Source of the DNA: CAWULT01 sp963923455
Lineage (GTDB): Bacteria > Acidobacteriota > Vicinamibacteria > Vicinamibacterales > UBA2999
Reading direction: 5' to 3'
NCBI GenBank assembly: GCA_963923455.1
Contig: CAWULT010000041.1
Span: 1-35,560 of the forward strand
DNA length: 35,560 bases
Part shown: one piece after another, positions 1 through 10,839 of the stretch
Layout: each line of letters starts with the position of its first letter
How positions within the stretch are numbered: position 1 is the first letter of the stretch
Notes under the pieces: model-generated
Database searches by the model: none
Seen by the model: only the letters and a program-made list of their open reading frames with translations
Told to the model about the DNA's origin: nothing
Translations under genes and position numbers: made by a program

Positions 1-1791
1 CGACGTGCGGTCGTGGCCCTCCGTGCTCTCGTCGTGGGCGAAGACGACGGCGACGCGCGACGCCCTGGCGGCGGCGACGGCGCCGGCGAGCCGTGCCCGG
101 CGCATCCCGGGCGTCACCCAGGCGAGCCGCACGTGCTGTGCCGCGTTGGCTGGAGCCGTCGCCGTGACGACCAGCGCGTATTCCCGGCCGCGCTCGAGCG
201 CCCGCGTGACGGCCATGCGCTGCAGCCCGTCGACCGTGTCGAGCACCGACAGACGGAAGACGCCGCCGAACACGCCGTCGAGCGCCGGCCCGGTCGACGG
301 GCCCGCGCCGGGCTGGCGTCCGATGAGCACGTCGTCGTCGAGTTGCAGCGTGGCCTGTCCGCGGTCGGCGTGCAGCATCAGCGTGTAGTCGCCGTCCTCG
401 GGCACGCGGAGGGTCGCGTTCCAGGTCCGCGTCGTGCCGGCCGGCAGCGCCCGGCCGCGCATGGCGTCGACCGGGTCCTGTGAGGCGAGGGCCCCTGAGG
501 GGATGACGACTCCATCGAGGTCGACGCCTGCCTCGAACCGCACGCGCGCCGCCGGGCCGGCGCGTTGCAGCAGCGCCGACAGGGGGCTCTCGGTGCGGAC
601 GGGACGCACGCGTGCGCTGCCGCCCCCGCCGACCAGGGGGACGCGGGCGACCGGCCCAATCACCGCCAGGGCCGCGAGGTCCTCGGACTGCAGCGGCAGC
701 AGGTCGCCCTCATTGCGCAGCAACACCGCGCCCGCCACCGCGGCCTCGCGAGCCAGTTGCGCATGTGCCCGCACGTCGGCCACGGTCCCGGCGTCACCAG
801 CGCCTGGCGCCGGCGTGACGATCCCGCCGAGCAGGCCGACACGGTCCATCTGGCGGAGCAGCCGGCCGACGGCCGCGTCGATGGCCGCGAGTGGGACCTG
901 CCCGCCGGCGACCGCGGCCGGCAGCGTGGAGAAGTGCGTGCCGCGCGGCATCTCGACGTCGAGCCCGGCCGTCAGGGCTGGCGCGGCGCTGTGCGTGGCG
1001 CCCCAGTCGGAGACGACGAAGCCGTCGAATCCCCACTGGCGCTTCAGGATACCCGTCAGCAGCGCCGCGCTCTCCGAGGCGTACGTGCCGTTGATGCGGT
1101 TGTAGGCGGCCATCACGGCGCCGGCGCCGGCCGTGACCGCGGCCTCGAACGGTCGCAGTTCGCCTTCCCGCAGCGTCCGCTCGTCCACCCGTACGTCGAT
1201 GGAGGTGCGGTCGGTCTCCTGGTTGTTGGCGGCGAAGTGCTTGAGCGTGGCGATGGCCCCCGCGCCCTGGATGCCCTCGACCTCGGCCGCGGCGATCCGG
1301 GCCGCGAGCAGCGGGTCCTCGCCGAAGGTCTCGAAGTTGCGGCCGCCCTGCGGTACCCGCGCCAGGTTGACCATCGGGGCGAGCAGCACGTGCTGGCCGT
1401 GGGCCCTGGCCTCGAGCCCCATCGCACGGCCCAACCGGCGCGCCAGGTCGGGATCGAACGACGCCGCGACCGCGACGGGGGCGGGCATCGCCGTGGCCGG
1501 ATGCGTCGTGCGGACGCCGGCAGGGCCGTCGGTCATCCGAAGGGGCGGGATGCCGAGGCGGGCGACGCCCGGGATGTAGCCGGCCCCGGCCACGCGGTCC
1601 GGGTCGACTGCGCCGTGCAGCAGCGACACCTTCTCTTCGAGCGTCATCGCGGCCAGCAGGCGCGCGACGCGGTCGGGACCGCCCGGCGCCGGGCCCTGCG
1701 CCGCGGCCGACAGGGTGAGCCAGGCGACGGCGGCGGCAAGCGCGGCGCCCGGTCCGAGACGCCGCGCGAATGGGCGATGAGCCATGAACAT
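1..1791 (-). CDS. Secreted beta-glucosidase-like glycoside hydrolase family 3 protein, partial (C-terminus off the left edge)
   Basis: Hydrolyses beta-linked glucosides or related sugars, probably in the periplasm or outside the cell. About 597 codons are visible. The start is ATG at 1791 or the in-frame ATG at 1785 (GGGA upstream, weak). A Sec signal peptide follows (basic RPFARRLG, then an Ala/Leu-rich core ending SAAAQG). The GH3 N-terminal barrel covers roughly residues 35-330, with KHFAANNQETDR and the nucleophile Asp262 in VVSDWG. LLRNEGDLLPL near residue 360 opens the GH3 C-terminal domain. A segment around residues 440-530 (TRTWNATLRV, DYTLMLHADRG) looks like an inserted PA14 domain. 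The GH3_C fold then resumes with VVFAHDESTEGHDR, the usual place of the acid/base loop. It is divergent from sucC. Substrate cannot be told from sequence. Family is certain; the PA14 call is likely. Confidence 0.93.
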   Translation of the reverse strand, partial: MFMAHRPFARRLGPGAALAAAVAWLTLSAAAQGPAPGGPDRVARLLAAMTLEEKVSLLHGAVDPDRVAGAGYIPGVARLGIPPLRMTDGPAGVRTTHPATAMPAPVAVAASFDPDLARRLGRAMGLEARAHGQHVLLAPMVNLARVPQGGRNFETFGEDPLLAARIAAAEVEGIQGAGAIATLKHFAANNQETDRTSIDVRVDERTLREGELRPFEAAVTAGAGAVMAAYNRINGTYASESAALLTGILKRQWGFDGFVVSDWGATHSAAPALTAGLDVEMPRGTHFSTLPAAVAGGQVPLAAIDAAVGRLLRQMDRVGLLGGIVTPAPGAGDAGTVADVRAHAQLAREAAVAGAVLLRNEGDLLPLQSEDLAALAVIGPVARVPLVGGGGSARVRPVRTESPLSALLQRAGPAARVRFEAGVDLDGVVIPSGALASQDPVDAMRGRALPAGTTRTWNATLRVPEDGDYTLMLHADRGQATLQLDDDVLIGRQPGAGPSTGPALDGVFGGVFRLSVLDTVDGLQRMAVTRALERGREYALVVTATAPANAAQHVRLAWVTPGMRRARLAGAVAAARASRVAVVFAHDESTEGHDRTS

Positions 1792-1837
1792 GTCCCGATG
1801 CGCGGCGACGCGCGGAGGCGTCGGGCGCGCTGCGTGC

Positions 1838-1866
1838 AGGCTACGGCAGATGCGGCGGGCGGCCAA
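1838..1866 (-). promoter_or_regulatory. Possible sigma70-type promoter for the GH3 gene
   Basis: On the minus strand, TTGGCC (1866-1861) is followed after exactly 17 nt by TAGCCT (1843-1838), about 45 nt before the start codon. The -10 match is weak (3/6), so this is a guess from spacing. Confidence 0.25.
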
Positions 1867-1894
1867 GAGGGAACTTCACGGCGTCGCCGCGCGC

Positions 1895-1924
1895 TTGACC
1901 CCCGAAAGCGCGCCCGAATACGAT
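1895..1924 (+). promoter_or_regulatory. Promoter of the sucC operon
   Basis: TTGACC (1895-1900), an 18-nt spacer, then TACGAT (1919-1924). The predicted transcription start is near 1931, giving a leader of about 44 nt before the GTG at 1975. It is the best -35/-10 pair in the divergent GH3/sucC gap. I see no operator or riboswitch. Confidence 0.5.
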
Positions 1925-1974
1925 GAGGGGATTTTTGACGTGACGATTCGATCTCTCTCGACGGTGTCTTCCCT

Positions 1975-3144
<1,170 letters not shown>

Positions 3145-3146
3145 CC

Positions 3147-4031
3147 ATGGCCGTCCTGCTCGACAAGAACACGCGGCTCATCGTCCAGGGTCTCACCGGA
3201 CGCGAGGGCACATTCCACGGCAAGCAGGCCGCGGCCTACGGCACGAACGTCGTCGGCGGCACCTCGCCCGGCAAGGGCGGCACCACGCACGAGGGCTTCC
3301 CGATCTTCAACACCGTCGCCGAGGCGCGGGCCACGACCGGCGCCAATGCGTCCGTGATCTTCGTGCCGCCGCCGTTTGCGGCCGACGCGATCATGGAGGC
3401 CGCCGACGCGGGCATCGAGCTCGTGGTGTGCATCACCGAGGGCATCCCGGTGGTCGACATGTTGAAGGTGATGACCTTCCTCGACAGCCACCCGGCCACG
3501 CGCCTGATCGGGCCGAACTGCCCGGGCATCATCTCGCCCGGCAAGGGCAAGGCCGGCATCATCCCGCACAACATCGTGCGGGAGGGCCGCATCGGCATCG
3601 TCTCGAAGTCGGGCACACTGACCTACGAGGCCATCCACCAGCTGTCGAAGGTGGGCATGGGCCAGACGACCTGCATCGGCATCGGCGGCGACCCGCTGAT
3701 CGGCACGAGCCACATCGATGCGCTGAAGCTGTTTGCCGCCGATCCGGATACCGAGGCCGTGATCATGATCGGCGAGATCGGCGGCACGGCCGAGCAGGAG
3801 GCCGCCGACTACATCAAGGCCGAGTTCAGCAAGTGCGGCAAGCCCGTCGTCGGGTTCATCGCGGGCCAGACGGCCCCGCCCGGACGCCGCATGGGCCACG
3901 CCGGCGCGATCATCGCCGGTGGCCAGGGCACGGCCGCGGAGAAGATGGACGCCCTGACGAAGGCGGGCGTGCACGTGGTGAAGAGCCCCGCCGACATGGG
4001 GGCCAGGATGAAGGACGCACTGGGACGCTGA
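3147..4031 (+). CDS. sucD: Succinyl-CoA synthetase alpha subunit
   Basis: Partner of SucC; binds CoA and carries the phosphohistidine intermediate. It has 294 residues, the usual size. The N-terminal CoA-binding Rossmann domain (about 5-100) includes the QGLTGREGTFH start. GPNCPGIISPG lies near residue 120. The ligase domain contains GHAGAII with the expected active-site His251. ATG at 3147 sits 2 nt after the sucC stop. The stop TGA overlaps the ndk ATG by one base (TGATG), which suggests translational coupling. Confidence 0.98.
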   Translation: MAVLLDKNTRLIVQGLTGREGTFHGKQAAAYGTNVVGGTSPGKGGTTHEGFPIFNTVAEARATTGANASVIFVPPPFAADAIMEAADAGIELVVCITEGIPVVDMLKVMTFLDSHPATRLIGPNCPGIISPGKGKAGIIPHNIVREGRIGIVSKSGTLTYEAIHQLSKVGMGQTTCIGIGGDPLIGTSHIDALKLFAADPDTEAVIMIGEIGGTAEQEAADYIKAEFSKCGKPVVGFIAGQTAPPGRRMGHAGAIIAGGQGTAAEKMDALTKAGVHVVKSPADMGARMKDALGR

Positions 4032-4444
4032 TGGAAACCACTTTCGCGATCATCAAGCCGGACGCCGTCGAGCGCCGGCTGGCGGGCAAGATTCTGGCGC
4101 GCATCGAGGAGGCCGGCTTCACGATCCGGGCGATGCGGCTGCAGCACCTGTCGAAGAAGGAGGCCGAGGGCTTCTACGCCGTCCACAAGGAGCGGCCGTT
4201 CTTCGGCGAGCTCACCGATTTCATGTCGTCGGGGCCGTGCGTGCTGCTGGCGCTCTCCGCGCCCGACGCCATCAGGAAGTGGCGCGACACGATGGGCCCG
4301 ACCGATCCGGCCAAGGCCACGCCGGGCACACTCCGCCGCGACTTCGGCGAGTCCATCGGCCGGAACGCCACGCACGGGTCGGACGCGCCCGAGACGGCGG
4401 CGTTCGAGCTGGGCTACTTCTTCCGCGGGATGGAGATGCGGTAG
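4031..4444 (+). CDS. ndk: Nucleoside diphosphate kinase
   Basis: Transfers the gamma-phosphate between nucleoside triphosphates and diphosphates through a phosphohistidine. The 137-residue chain has the complete family signature: TFAIIKPDAVER at the N-terminus, the Kpn-loop region ERPFF, and the active-site motif NATHGSD with His115. It starts inside the sucD stop (TGATG). Ndk has been reported to associate with succinyl-CoA synthetase in Pseudomonas, so co-expression makes functional sense, though a complex here is inference. Confidence 0.97.
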   Translation: METTFAIIKPDAVERRLAGKILARIEEAGFTIRAMRLQHLSKKEAEGFYAVHKERPFFGELTDFMSSGPCVLLALSAPDAIRKWRDTMGPTDPAKATPGTLRRDFGESIGRNATHGSDAPETAAFELGYFFRGMEMR

Positions 4445-4453
4445 GGCGCGTCC

Positions 4454-4651
4454 ATGGGCCGCACGCTCATCCTCATCGGCCTGCTCATCGCGGCGGCCGG
4501 CGTGCTGATGACGCTGGGGCTGCCCCTGGGGCGCCTGCCGGGCGACTTCACCATCCGTCGCGGCAGTTTCACGTTCTACTTCCCGCTGGCGACGTCGATC
4601 GTCGCCAGCCTCGTGTTCACGCTGCTGGCCATGCTGCTGGGCCGGCGGTAA
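4454..4651 (+). CDS. DUF2905 family small membrane protein
   Basis: 65 residues with two hydrophobic segments (about 4-24 and 44-62). They are joined by the conserved linker LGRLPGDFTIRRGSFTFYFPL, which matches the DUF2905 pattern of an LPGD-I-R-FYFPL loop between two helices. Function is unknown in the family. It lies 9 nt after ndk and before dcd, so it is almost certainly in the same transcript. Start ATG 4454; no strong Shine-Dalgarno. Confidence 0.85.
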   Translation: MGRTLILIGLLIAAAGVLMTLGLPLGRLPGDFTIRRGSFTFYFPLATSIVASLVFTLLAMLLGRR

Positions 4652-4668
4652 GCGCGCGAGCGCCCGTC

Positions 4669-4689
4669 GGCCGGGTGGGCGCCCCGGCC
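4669..4689 (+). other. GC-rich hairpin between the DUF2905 gene and dcd
   Basis: GGCCGGG (4669-4675) and CCCGGCC (4683-4689) form a 7-bp stem with a 7-nt loop and no T tract. It could be an attenuator, an RNA processing site or chance in GC-rich sequence. Confidence 0.25.
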
Positions 4690-4719
4690 GCGCGTCGGTT
4701 CAGCGCCCGGGAGACCGAC

Positions 4720-5277
4720 GTGCCGTCAATCAAAGCCGACCGCTGGATCCGGAAGATGGCCCTCGAGCAGGGCATGATCGAGCCGTTCGAGGACCGGCAG
4801 GTGCGCGAAGGCGTGGTGTCCTACGGGCTGTCGTCCTACGGCTACGACATCCGGGTCGCCGACGAATTCAAGGTCTTCACCAACATCAACAGCACGGTGG
4901 TCGACCCGAAGCACTTCGACGCGCGGTCGTTCGTCGACATCAAGGCCGACATCTGCATCATTCCGCCCAACTCGTTCGCGCTGGCGCGCACGGTGGAGTA
5001 CTTCAGGATTCCCCGCGACGTGCTGACGGTCTGCGTGGGCAAGTCCACCTACGCGCGGTGCGGCCTCATCGTGAACGTCACGCCGTTCGAGCCCGAGTGG
5101 GAAGGGTTCGTGACCCTCGAGATCTCGAACACCACGCCGCTGCCCGCCAAGGTCTACGCGAACGAGGGGATCGCGCAGGTGCTGTTCTTCCAGAGCGACG
5201 AGGTGTGCGAAACCTCCTACGCCGACAAGAAGGGCAAGTACCAGAAGCAGCAGGGGCTGACGCTGCCGCGGCTATAG
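4720..5277 (+). CDS. dcd: dCTP deaminase
   Basis: Deaminates dCTP to dUTP, feeding dTTP synthesis. I place the start at GTG 4720 because GGGAG lies 6-7 nt upstream and the product then begins PSIKADRWIRKM, like other Dcd proteins. 185 residues. The trimeric dUTPase-fold core is present: SSYGYDIRV, GKSTYARCGLIVN (substrate-site Ser/Arg), and VTLEISN with the expected catalytic Glu134. I cannot decide between a simple deaminase and a bifunctional deaminase/dUTPase. Last gene of the sucC operon; its stop TAG lies in an 18-bp palindrome shared with the convergent gene. Confidence 0.95.
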   Translation: MPSIKADRWIRKMALEQGMIEPFEDRQVREGVVSYGLSSYGYDIRVADEFKVFTNINSTVVDPKHFDARSFVDIKADICIIPPNSFALARTVEYFRIPRDVLTVCVGKSTYARCGLIVNVTPFEPEWEGFVTLEISNTTPLPAKVYANEGIAQVLFFQSDEVCETSYADKKGKYQKQQGLTLPRL

Positions 5278-5283
5278 CCGCGG
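5266..5283. terminator. Perfect palindrome over both stop codons of convergent genes; possible bidirectional terminator
   Basis: CCGCGGCTATAGCCGCGG is an exact 18-bp palindrome. As RNA it gives a 7-bp stem with a TATA loop on either strand. The central CTATAG contains the dcd stop (TAG, 5275-5277) and, on the other strand, the stop of the MpaB-like gene (5274-5272). There is no T tract, so termination is inferred from position. Confidence 0.5.
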
Positions 5284-6144
5284 TGCGCCCGTGGGGACGC
5301 GCTGGCGCGCGCCGGGCCAGAGTGCCACGGCCGCAGGCGTCCGGCGCCGGATCGTCCGGACGACGGTGACGAGCGCGTCCAGCTGGCGCTGCTGCGCCGC
5401 GGTCCACTCGAATCCGTAGGCCGCACGCAGCGCCGGAGGCAGGAGCCCGATCGCCAACAGGCGGTGTGCCCAGCCCGCGGGCCAGATGCCCGCCGGCGGA
5501 CGCAGGACGTGCGACGCGAGTTCGCGTGCATGCGGGCCGATCGTGAGCGTACCGGCCGCGATCGCGCGGTCGACCGACCCGTCGACGGCCCGCCAGGTCC
5601 GCGGGACCTCGGCCGGTATGGCGCCGAGCGCCACCGCCAGCGGCGCCGCTTCCGCGCAGTAGGCGTCCCGCTCAGGCTCGGCGAGCGGCGCGACGAGCCG
5701 CTCGTAGACGAGCGGAATGGACTGCAGCAGCGTGACGTGCACCCACAGCACGAGCGCGGGGTCTTCGGCCGAGTACGGTGTGCCGGCCGGAAAGGCACCG
5801 ACGCCCTCCCGCAACTGCCCGCGCACCCGGCGGTGGATGGCCAGAATGGCGTCGAGCGTCCGGTCGTACTCTTCTGCGCTGCCGAACGTCAGGCGCAGCA
5901 TGGCGCCGACGGTGGCCTGCAGCCGCCGGATCGCCTGCCAGGGGGAGTCGCGGAAGCTGCTGTGCTCGTGCACGCCCGCGGCCACCAGGGGGTGCGCCAG
6001 CTGCATCAGAATGGCCCTCGGCCAGGCGAGCAGCGCGAGACGTTCGCCGTTCAGCCGGCGCGAGTACGGCGCCGGTCCCAGGCCCCCGGACAGACGGGGC
6101 GGTGCGGGACTGTCGGGCGGTGCGGCGTCATCCGGGTGCTGCAC
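5272..6144 (-). CDS. Oxygenase MpaB / rubber-oxygenase-like protein (DUF2236)
   Basis: 290 residues in the DUF2236 family, which includes fungal MpaB and the haem-dependent latex-clearing protein Lcp. Family blocks seen: QLAHPLVAAGVHEHSSF near residue 48, MLRLTFGSAEEYDRTL, IHRRVRGQL, and YSAEDPALVLWVHVTL around 120-135, whose His is a plausible haem ligand. The start is GTG 6144 with GAGG about 6 nt upstream. No signal peptide. Substrate is unknown; an oxidative role on a lipid or terpenoid is possible but unproven. It is convergent with dcd (6-nt overlap) and divergent from the carbonic anhydrase gene. Confidence 0.82.
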   Translation of the reverse strand: MQHPDDAAPPDSPAPPRLSGGLGPAPYSRRLNGERLALLAWPRAILMQLAHPLVAAGVHEHSSFRDSPWQAIRRLQATVGAMLRLTFGSAEEYDRTLDAILAIHRRVRGQLREGVGAFPAGTPYSAEDPALVLWVHVTLLQSIPLVYERLVAPLAEPERDAYCAEAAPLAVALGAIPAEVPRTWRAVDGSVDRAIAAGTLTIGPHARELASHVLRPPAGIWPAGWAHRLLAIGLLPPALRAAYGFEWTAAQQRQLDALVTVVRTIRRRTPAAVALWPGARQRVPTGAPRL

Positions 6145-6201
6145 AAGGCCTCGCGCGAGTGGCGCCCACGGGAACGTGAGCGGAGAAGGTCCTAGTCACT
6201 C

Positions 6202-6215
6202 TATAATTTAGAGGA
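6202..6215 (+). promoter_or_regulatory. Consensus -10 box directly before the carbonic anhydrase start
   Basis: A perfect TATAAT (6202-6207) lies only 8 nt before the ATG at 6216. A start site 6-8 nt after the -10 would fall at or next to the ATG, so the mRNA would be leaderless or nearly so. The only Shine-Dalgarno-like stretch, GAGGA (6211-6215), touches the ATG and is too close to work normally. I see no good -35. Confidence 0.55.
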
Positions 6216-6737
6216 ATGCTTCGCCCGTTCCGTTCGATCCATCCCGTCGTCCACCCCACCGCCTACGTCGACGTCAGCGCGCAAGTGATCGGCGACGTGC
6301 ACCTGGGCGCGGAGAGCAGCGTCTGGATGAACGTGGTGATCCGGGGCGACGTCAACCATATCCGCATCGGAGCGCGGACGAACGTGCAGGACCTGACGCT
6401 CGTGCACGTGATGCGGCACACGCACCCGACCGTGATCGGCGACGACGTGACGATCGGCCACTCGGCCGTGATCCACGGCTGCACCATCGAGGACCGGTGC
6501 CTCGTCGGGATGGGCGCGGTGCTGCTGAACGGCTGCCGGGTCGGCACCGGCTCGATCGTCGCCGCCGGCACCGTCGTGCCCGAGGGCATGGAGATTCCGC
6601 CCGGCTCGATGGTGATGGGCGTTCCGGGGCGCGTGCGGCGGCCGCTGTCGGCCGACGAGGACGCCTCGATCAAGTGGTACGCGGACAATTACGTCCGCCA
6701 CCGGCTCGACTTTCAAGGAGACGAGGCGTCCGCCTGA
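6216..6737 (+). CDS. Gamma-class carbonic anhydrase family protein (left-handed beta-helix)
   Basis: 173 residues made of hexapeptide repeats (for example VSAQVIGDVHLGAESSVWMN), ending in a C-terminal helix. Metal-ligand histidines of the gamma class are in place: His64 in LVHVMRH, then GHSAVIHG with His82 and His87. The acidic loop of the archaeal Cam enzyme is missing, as in CamH/YrdA-type proteins, so CO2 hydration activity is plausible but not certain. hisS begins 2 nt after the stop, so this gene probably leads the hisS-aspS-phoH transcript. Confidence 0.88.
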   Translation: MLRPFRSIHPVVHPTAYVDVSAQVIGDVHLGAESSVWMNVVIRGDVNHIRIGARTNVQDLTLVHVMRHTHPTVIGDDVTIGHSAVIHGCTIEDRCLVGMGAVLLNGCRVGTGSIVAAGTVVPEGMEIPPGSMVMGVPGRVRRPLSADEDASIKWYADNYVRHRLDFQGDEASA

Positions 6738-6739
6738 GC

Positions 6740-8090
6740 ATGGTACGCACCGAACCCGCGCGCGGGATGCGCGACTTCCTGCCGGAGGACGTGCGGCGGC
6801 GCGAGCACGTGATCGGCGTCGTGGCGCGTGTCTACGAGCGCTATGGCTTCGAGCCGATCGAGACGCCCGCCGTCGAGAACATCGAGACGCTGCTCGGCAA
6901 GTACGGCGAGGAAGGCAATCAGCTCATCTTCAAGATCCTGAAGCGGGGTGAGCACGAGCACACCGGCGAAGCCGACCTGGCGCTGCGCTACGACCTGACG
7001 GTGCCGCTGGCGCGCGTGATCGCGCACCACCAGGCGAAGCTGCCGCGACTCTTCAAGCGCTACCAGATTCAGCCGGTGTGGCGGGCCGATCGCCCCGCGC
7101 GCGGCCGCTTCCGCGAGTTCTACCAGTGCGACGTCGACGCGCTCGGCTCCACGTCGCCGGTGGTGGAGGCGGAGCTGTGCGCGGCCGTGTCGGACGTGCT
7201 GCTCGAACTGGGCTTCAGCGACTTCCACATCAGGCTGAATCACCGGCGGCTGCTGTCCGAGGTGCTGAGCGCGGCCGGCGTGCCCGAGCCGTTGCACGGC
7301 AGCGCGCTCGTGGCCATCGACAAGCTGGACAAGATCCAGTGGGCCGGGGTGTCGGCGGAACTGGCCGAGCGGGGCATCAGCCAGCGGGCCATCGACGGCA
7401 TCCTGAGCGTGATCGAGGGCACGCTGGCCACCGAGGCGCTCACCGGCGGCAACGCGGCGGGCCTGCAGTTCGTGGCCGACTTCGTCTCGGGCGCCGACGC
7501 CGACCCCGAGTCGGTGGAGAACCTGCGCGCCGTCCTGGAGCTGACGCACGAGACGGCTGCGGCCGGGCGGATTCTGTTCAGTCCGACGCTGGCGCGCGGC
7601 CTGTCGTACTACACCGGCGCGATCATGGAGATCAGCGTCCCGGACCTCGCAGGCAGTCTCGGCGGCGGCGGTCGGTACGACAACCTGGTGGGCATGTTTC
7701 TGGGCCAGTCGGTGCCGGCCTGCGGCTTCTCGCTCGGCCTCGAGCGCATCCTGGTGGTGATGGGCGAGCGCAACATGTTCCCGCCGTCGCTCCAGACCAC
7801 GCCGGCCGACGTGATGGTGGCCGTGTTCGACGCGGCCGACGTGCCGCACGCGCTGCGCGTGGCGGCCGAGCTCCGCCTGAGCGGCCTGCGGGTGCTCGTC
7901 TACCCGGACGCCGACAAGATCGGCAAGCAGATCAAGTACGCTGACTCGCGCAGCATCCCCTTCGTCGCGCTCCTCGGCTCCGACGAGATCGCGGCCGGGA
8001 CCGTGACCGTGAAGAACCTGGCCGCCAAGACGCAACGCACGCTCGCCCAGCTGGAGGCTGGCGCGGCTATCCTCGAGGACCTGAAGCACC

Positions 8091-8098
<8 letters not shown>
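6740..8098 (+). CDS. hisS: Histidyl-tRNA synthetase
   Basis: Class II synthetase that charges tRNA-His; 452 residues. Motif 2 is FREFYQCDVDALG, the histidine-B region is GSLGGGGRYDNLVGMF, and motif 3 is FSLGLERI. A C-terminal anticodon-binding domain starts near residue 355. The histidine-A motif reads ARGLSYYTGAIME: the common Asp of RGLDYYTG is Ser289, as in a subset of bacterial enzymes. The insertion KYGEEGNQLIFKILKRGE also fits that subset. ATG 6740 follows the previous stop by 2 nt. The longer upstream reading frame is only an open shadow through the carbonic anhydrase gene. Confidence 0.97.
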
Positions 8099-9863
<1,765 letters not shown>

Positions 9864-9882
9864 GGAGGGTGACGCGCACGGC

Positions 9883-10839
9883 ATGAAGAAGATCGCGCTG
9901 AAGCAGGACGGCATCGAGGCCCTGTACGGGCCGCACGATGCCAACATCAAGCTGATCGAATCGCTGCTGCACGTGACCATACGGTCGCACGGCGACGAGC
10001 TGATGGTGAGCGGCGAGCCCGGCAACGAGCAGCGGGCGGTGCTGATCTTCGACCAGCTGCAAAACCTGCAGGCGGCCGGCTACGCGCTCGTCAACGGCGA
10101 CGTGAAGACGGCCGCGCAACTGCTGATCGACAACCCCGACCTCGACCTGCGCGACTACTTCCTCCGCGGCGGGCCGCGGCAGGGTACCCGGCGCCGGGTC
10201 AACCCGAAGAGCGTCAACCAGCGGGCCTACCTCGACGCCATCGAGCGCTTCGACGTGGTGTTCGGCGTGGGGCCGGCCGGCACCGGCAAGACGTACCTCG
10301 CGATGGCCCAGGCCGTGAACTACCTGGTGGCGAAGAAGGTCAGCCGCATCATCCTGGCCCGGCCGGCCGTGGAGGCCGGCGAGAAGCTGGGGTTCCTGCC
10401 CGGCGACGTGCAGGAGAAGGTGAACCCGTACCTGCGGCCGCTGTACGACGCCCTCTACGACATGATGGAGACGGAGAAGGCGCAGAGGCTGGTCGAGCGG
10501 GGCGTGATCGAGGTGGCCCCGATCGCGTTCATGCGCGGCCGGACGCTCAACGACGCCTTCGTGATCCTGGACGAGGCGCAGAACACCACGTCGGAGCAGA
10601 TGAAGATGTTCCTGACGCGCCTGGGCTTCGGCTCGAAGGCCGTGGTCACCGGCGACGTCACGCAGATCGACCTGCCCAACCCGAAGGCCTCGGGACTCGT
10701 GGAGGCGCTGCGCGTGGTCAAGGACATCGAGGGGATCGGCTTCGTCTACTTCGACGAGAAGGACGTCGTCCGCCACAAGCTGGTGCAGCAGATCGTCAAG
10801 GCCTACGACCGGTTCTCGGGCGCGCGGACGAATGGGTGA
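9883..10839 (+). CDS. phoH: PhoH-family ATPase (YbeZ-like)
   Basis: 318-residue P-loop ATPase with RNA-helicase-like features, normally coded next to ybeY and linked to ribosome and rRNA handling. The N-terminal KH-like region (about 20-75) is followed by Walker A GPAGTGKT (130-137), Walker B VILDEAQ (227-233) and the TGDVTQIDLP motif. The ATG at 9883 is preceded by a strong GAGGAGG, but about 13 nt away, longer than usual; no upstream in-frame start exists. The end overlaps ybeY by 8 nt. Confidence 0.95.
   Translation: MKKIALKQDGIEALYGPHDANIKLIESLLHVTIRSHGDELMVSGEPGNEQRAVLIFDQLQNLQAAGYALVNGDVKTAAQLLIDNPDLDLRDYFLRGGPRQGTRRRVNPKSVNQRAYLDAIERFDVVFGVGPAGTGKTYLAMAQAVNYLVAKKVSRIILARPAVEAGEKLGFLPGDVQEKVNPYLRPLYDALYDMMETEKAQRLVERGVIEVAPIAFMRGRTLNDAFVILDEAQNTTSEQMKMFLTRLGFGSKAVVTGDVTQIDLPNPKASGLVEALRVVKDIEGIGFVYFDEKDVVRHKLVQQIVKAYDRFSGARTNG

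Noticed and set aside
6497..6739. Upstream extension of hisS
   Set aside because: It runs through the carbonic anhydrase gene in another frame. The HisRS family start and spacing fit ATG 6740.
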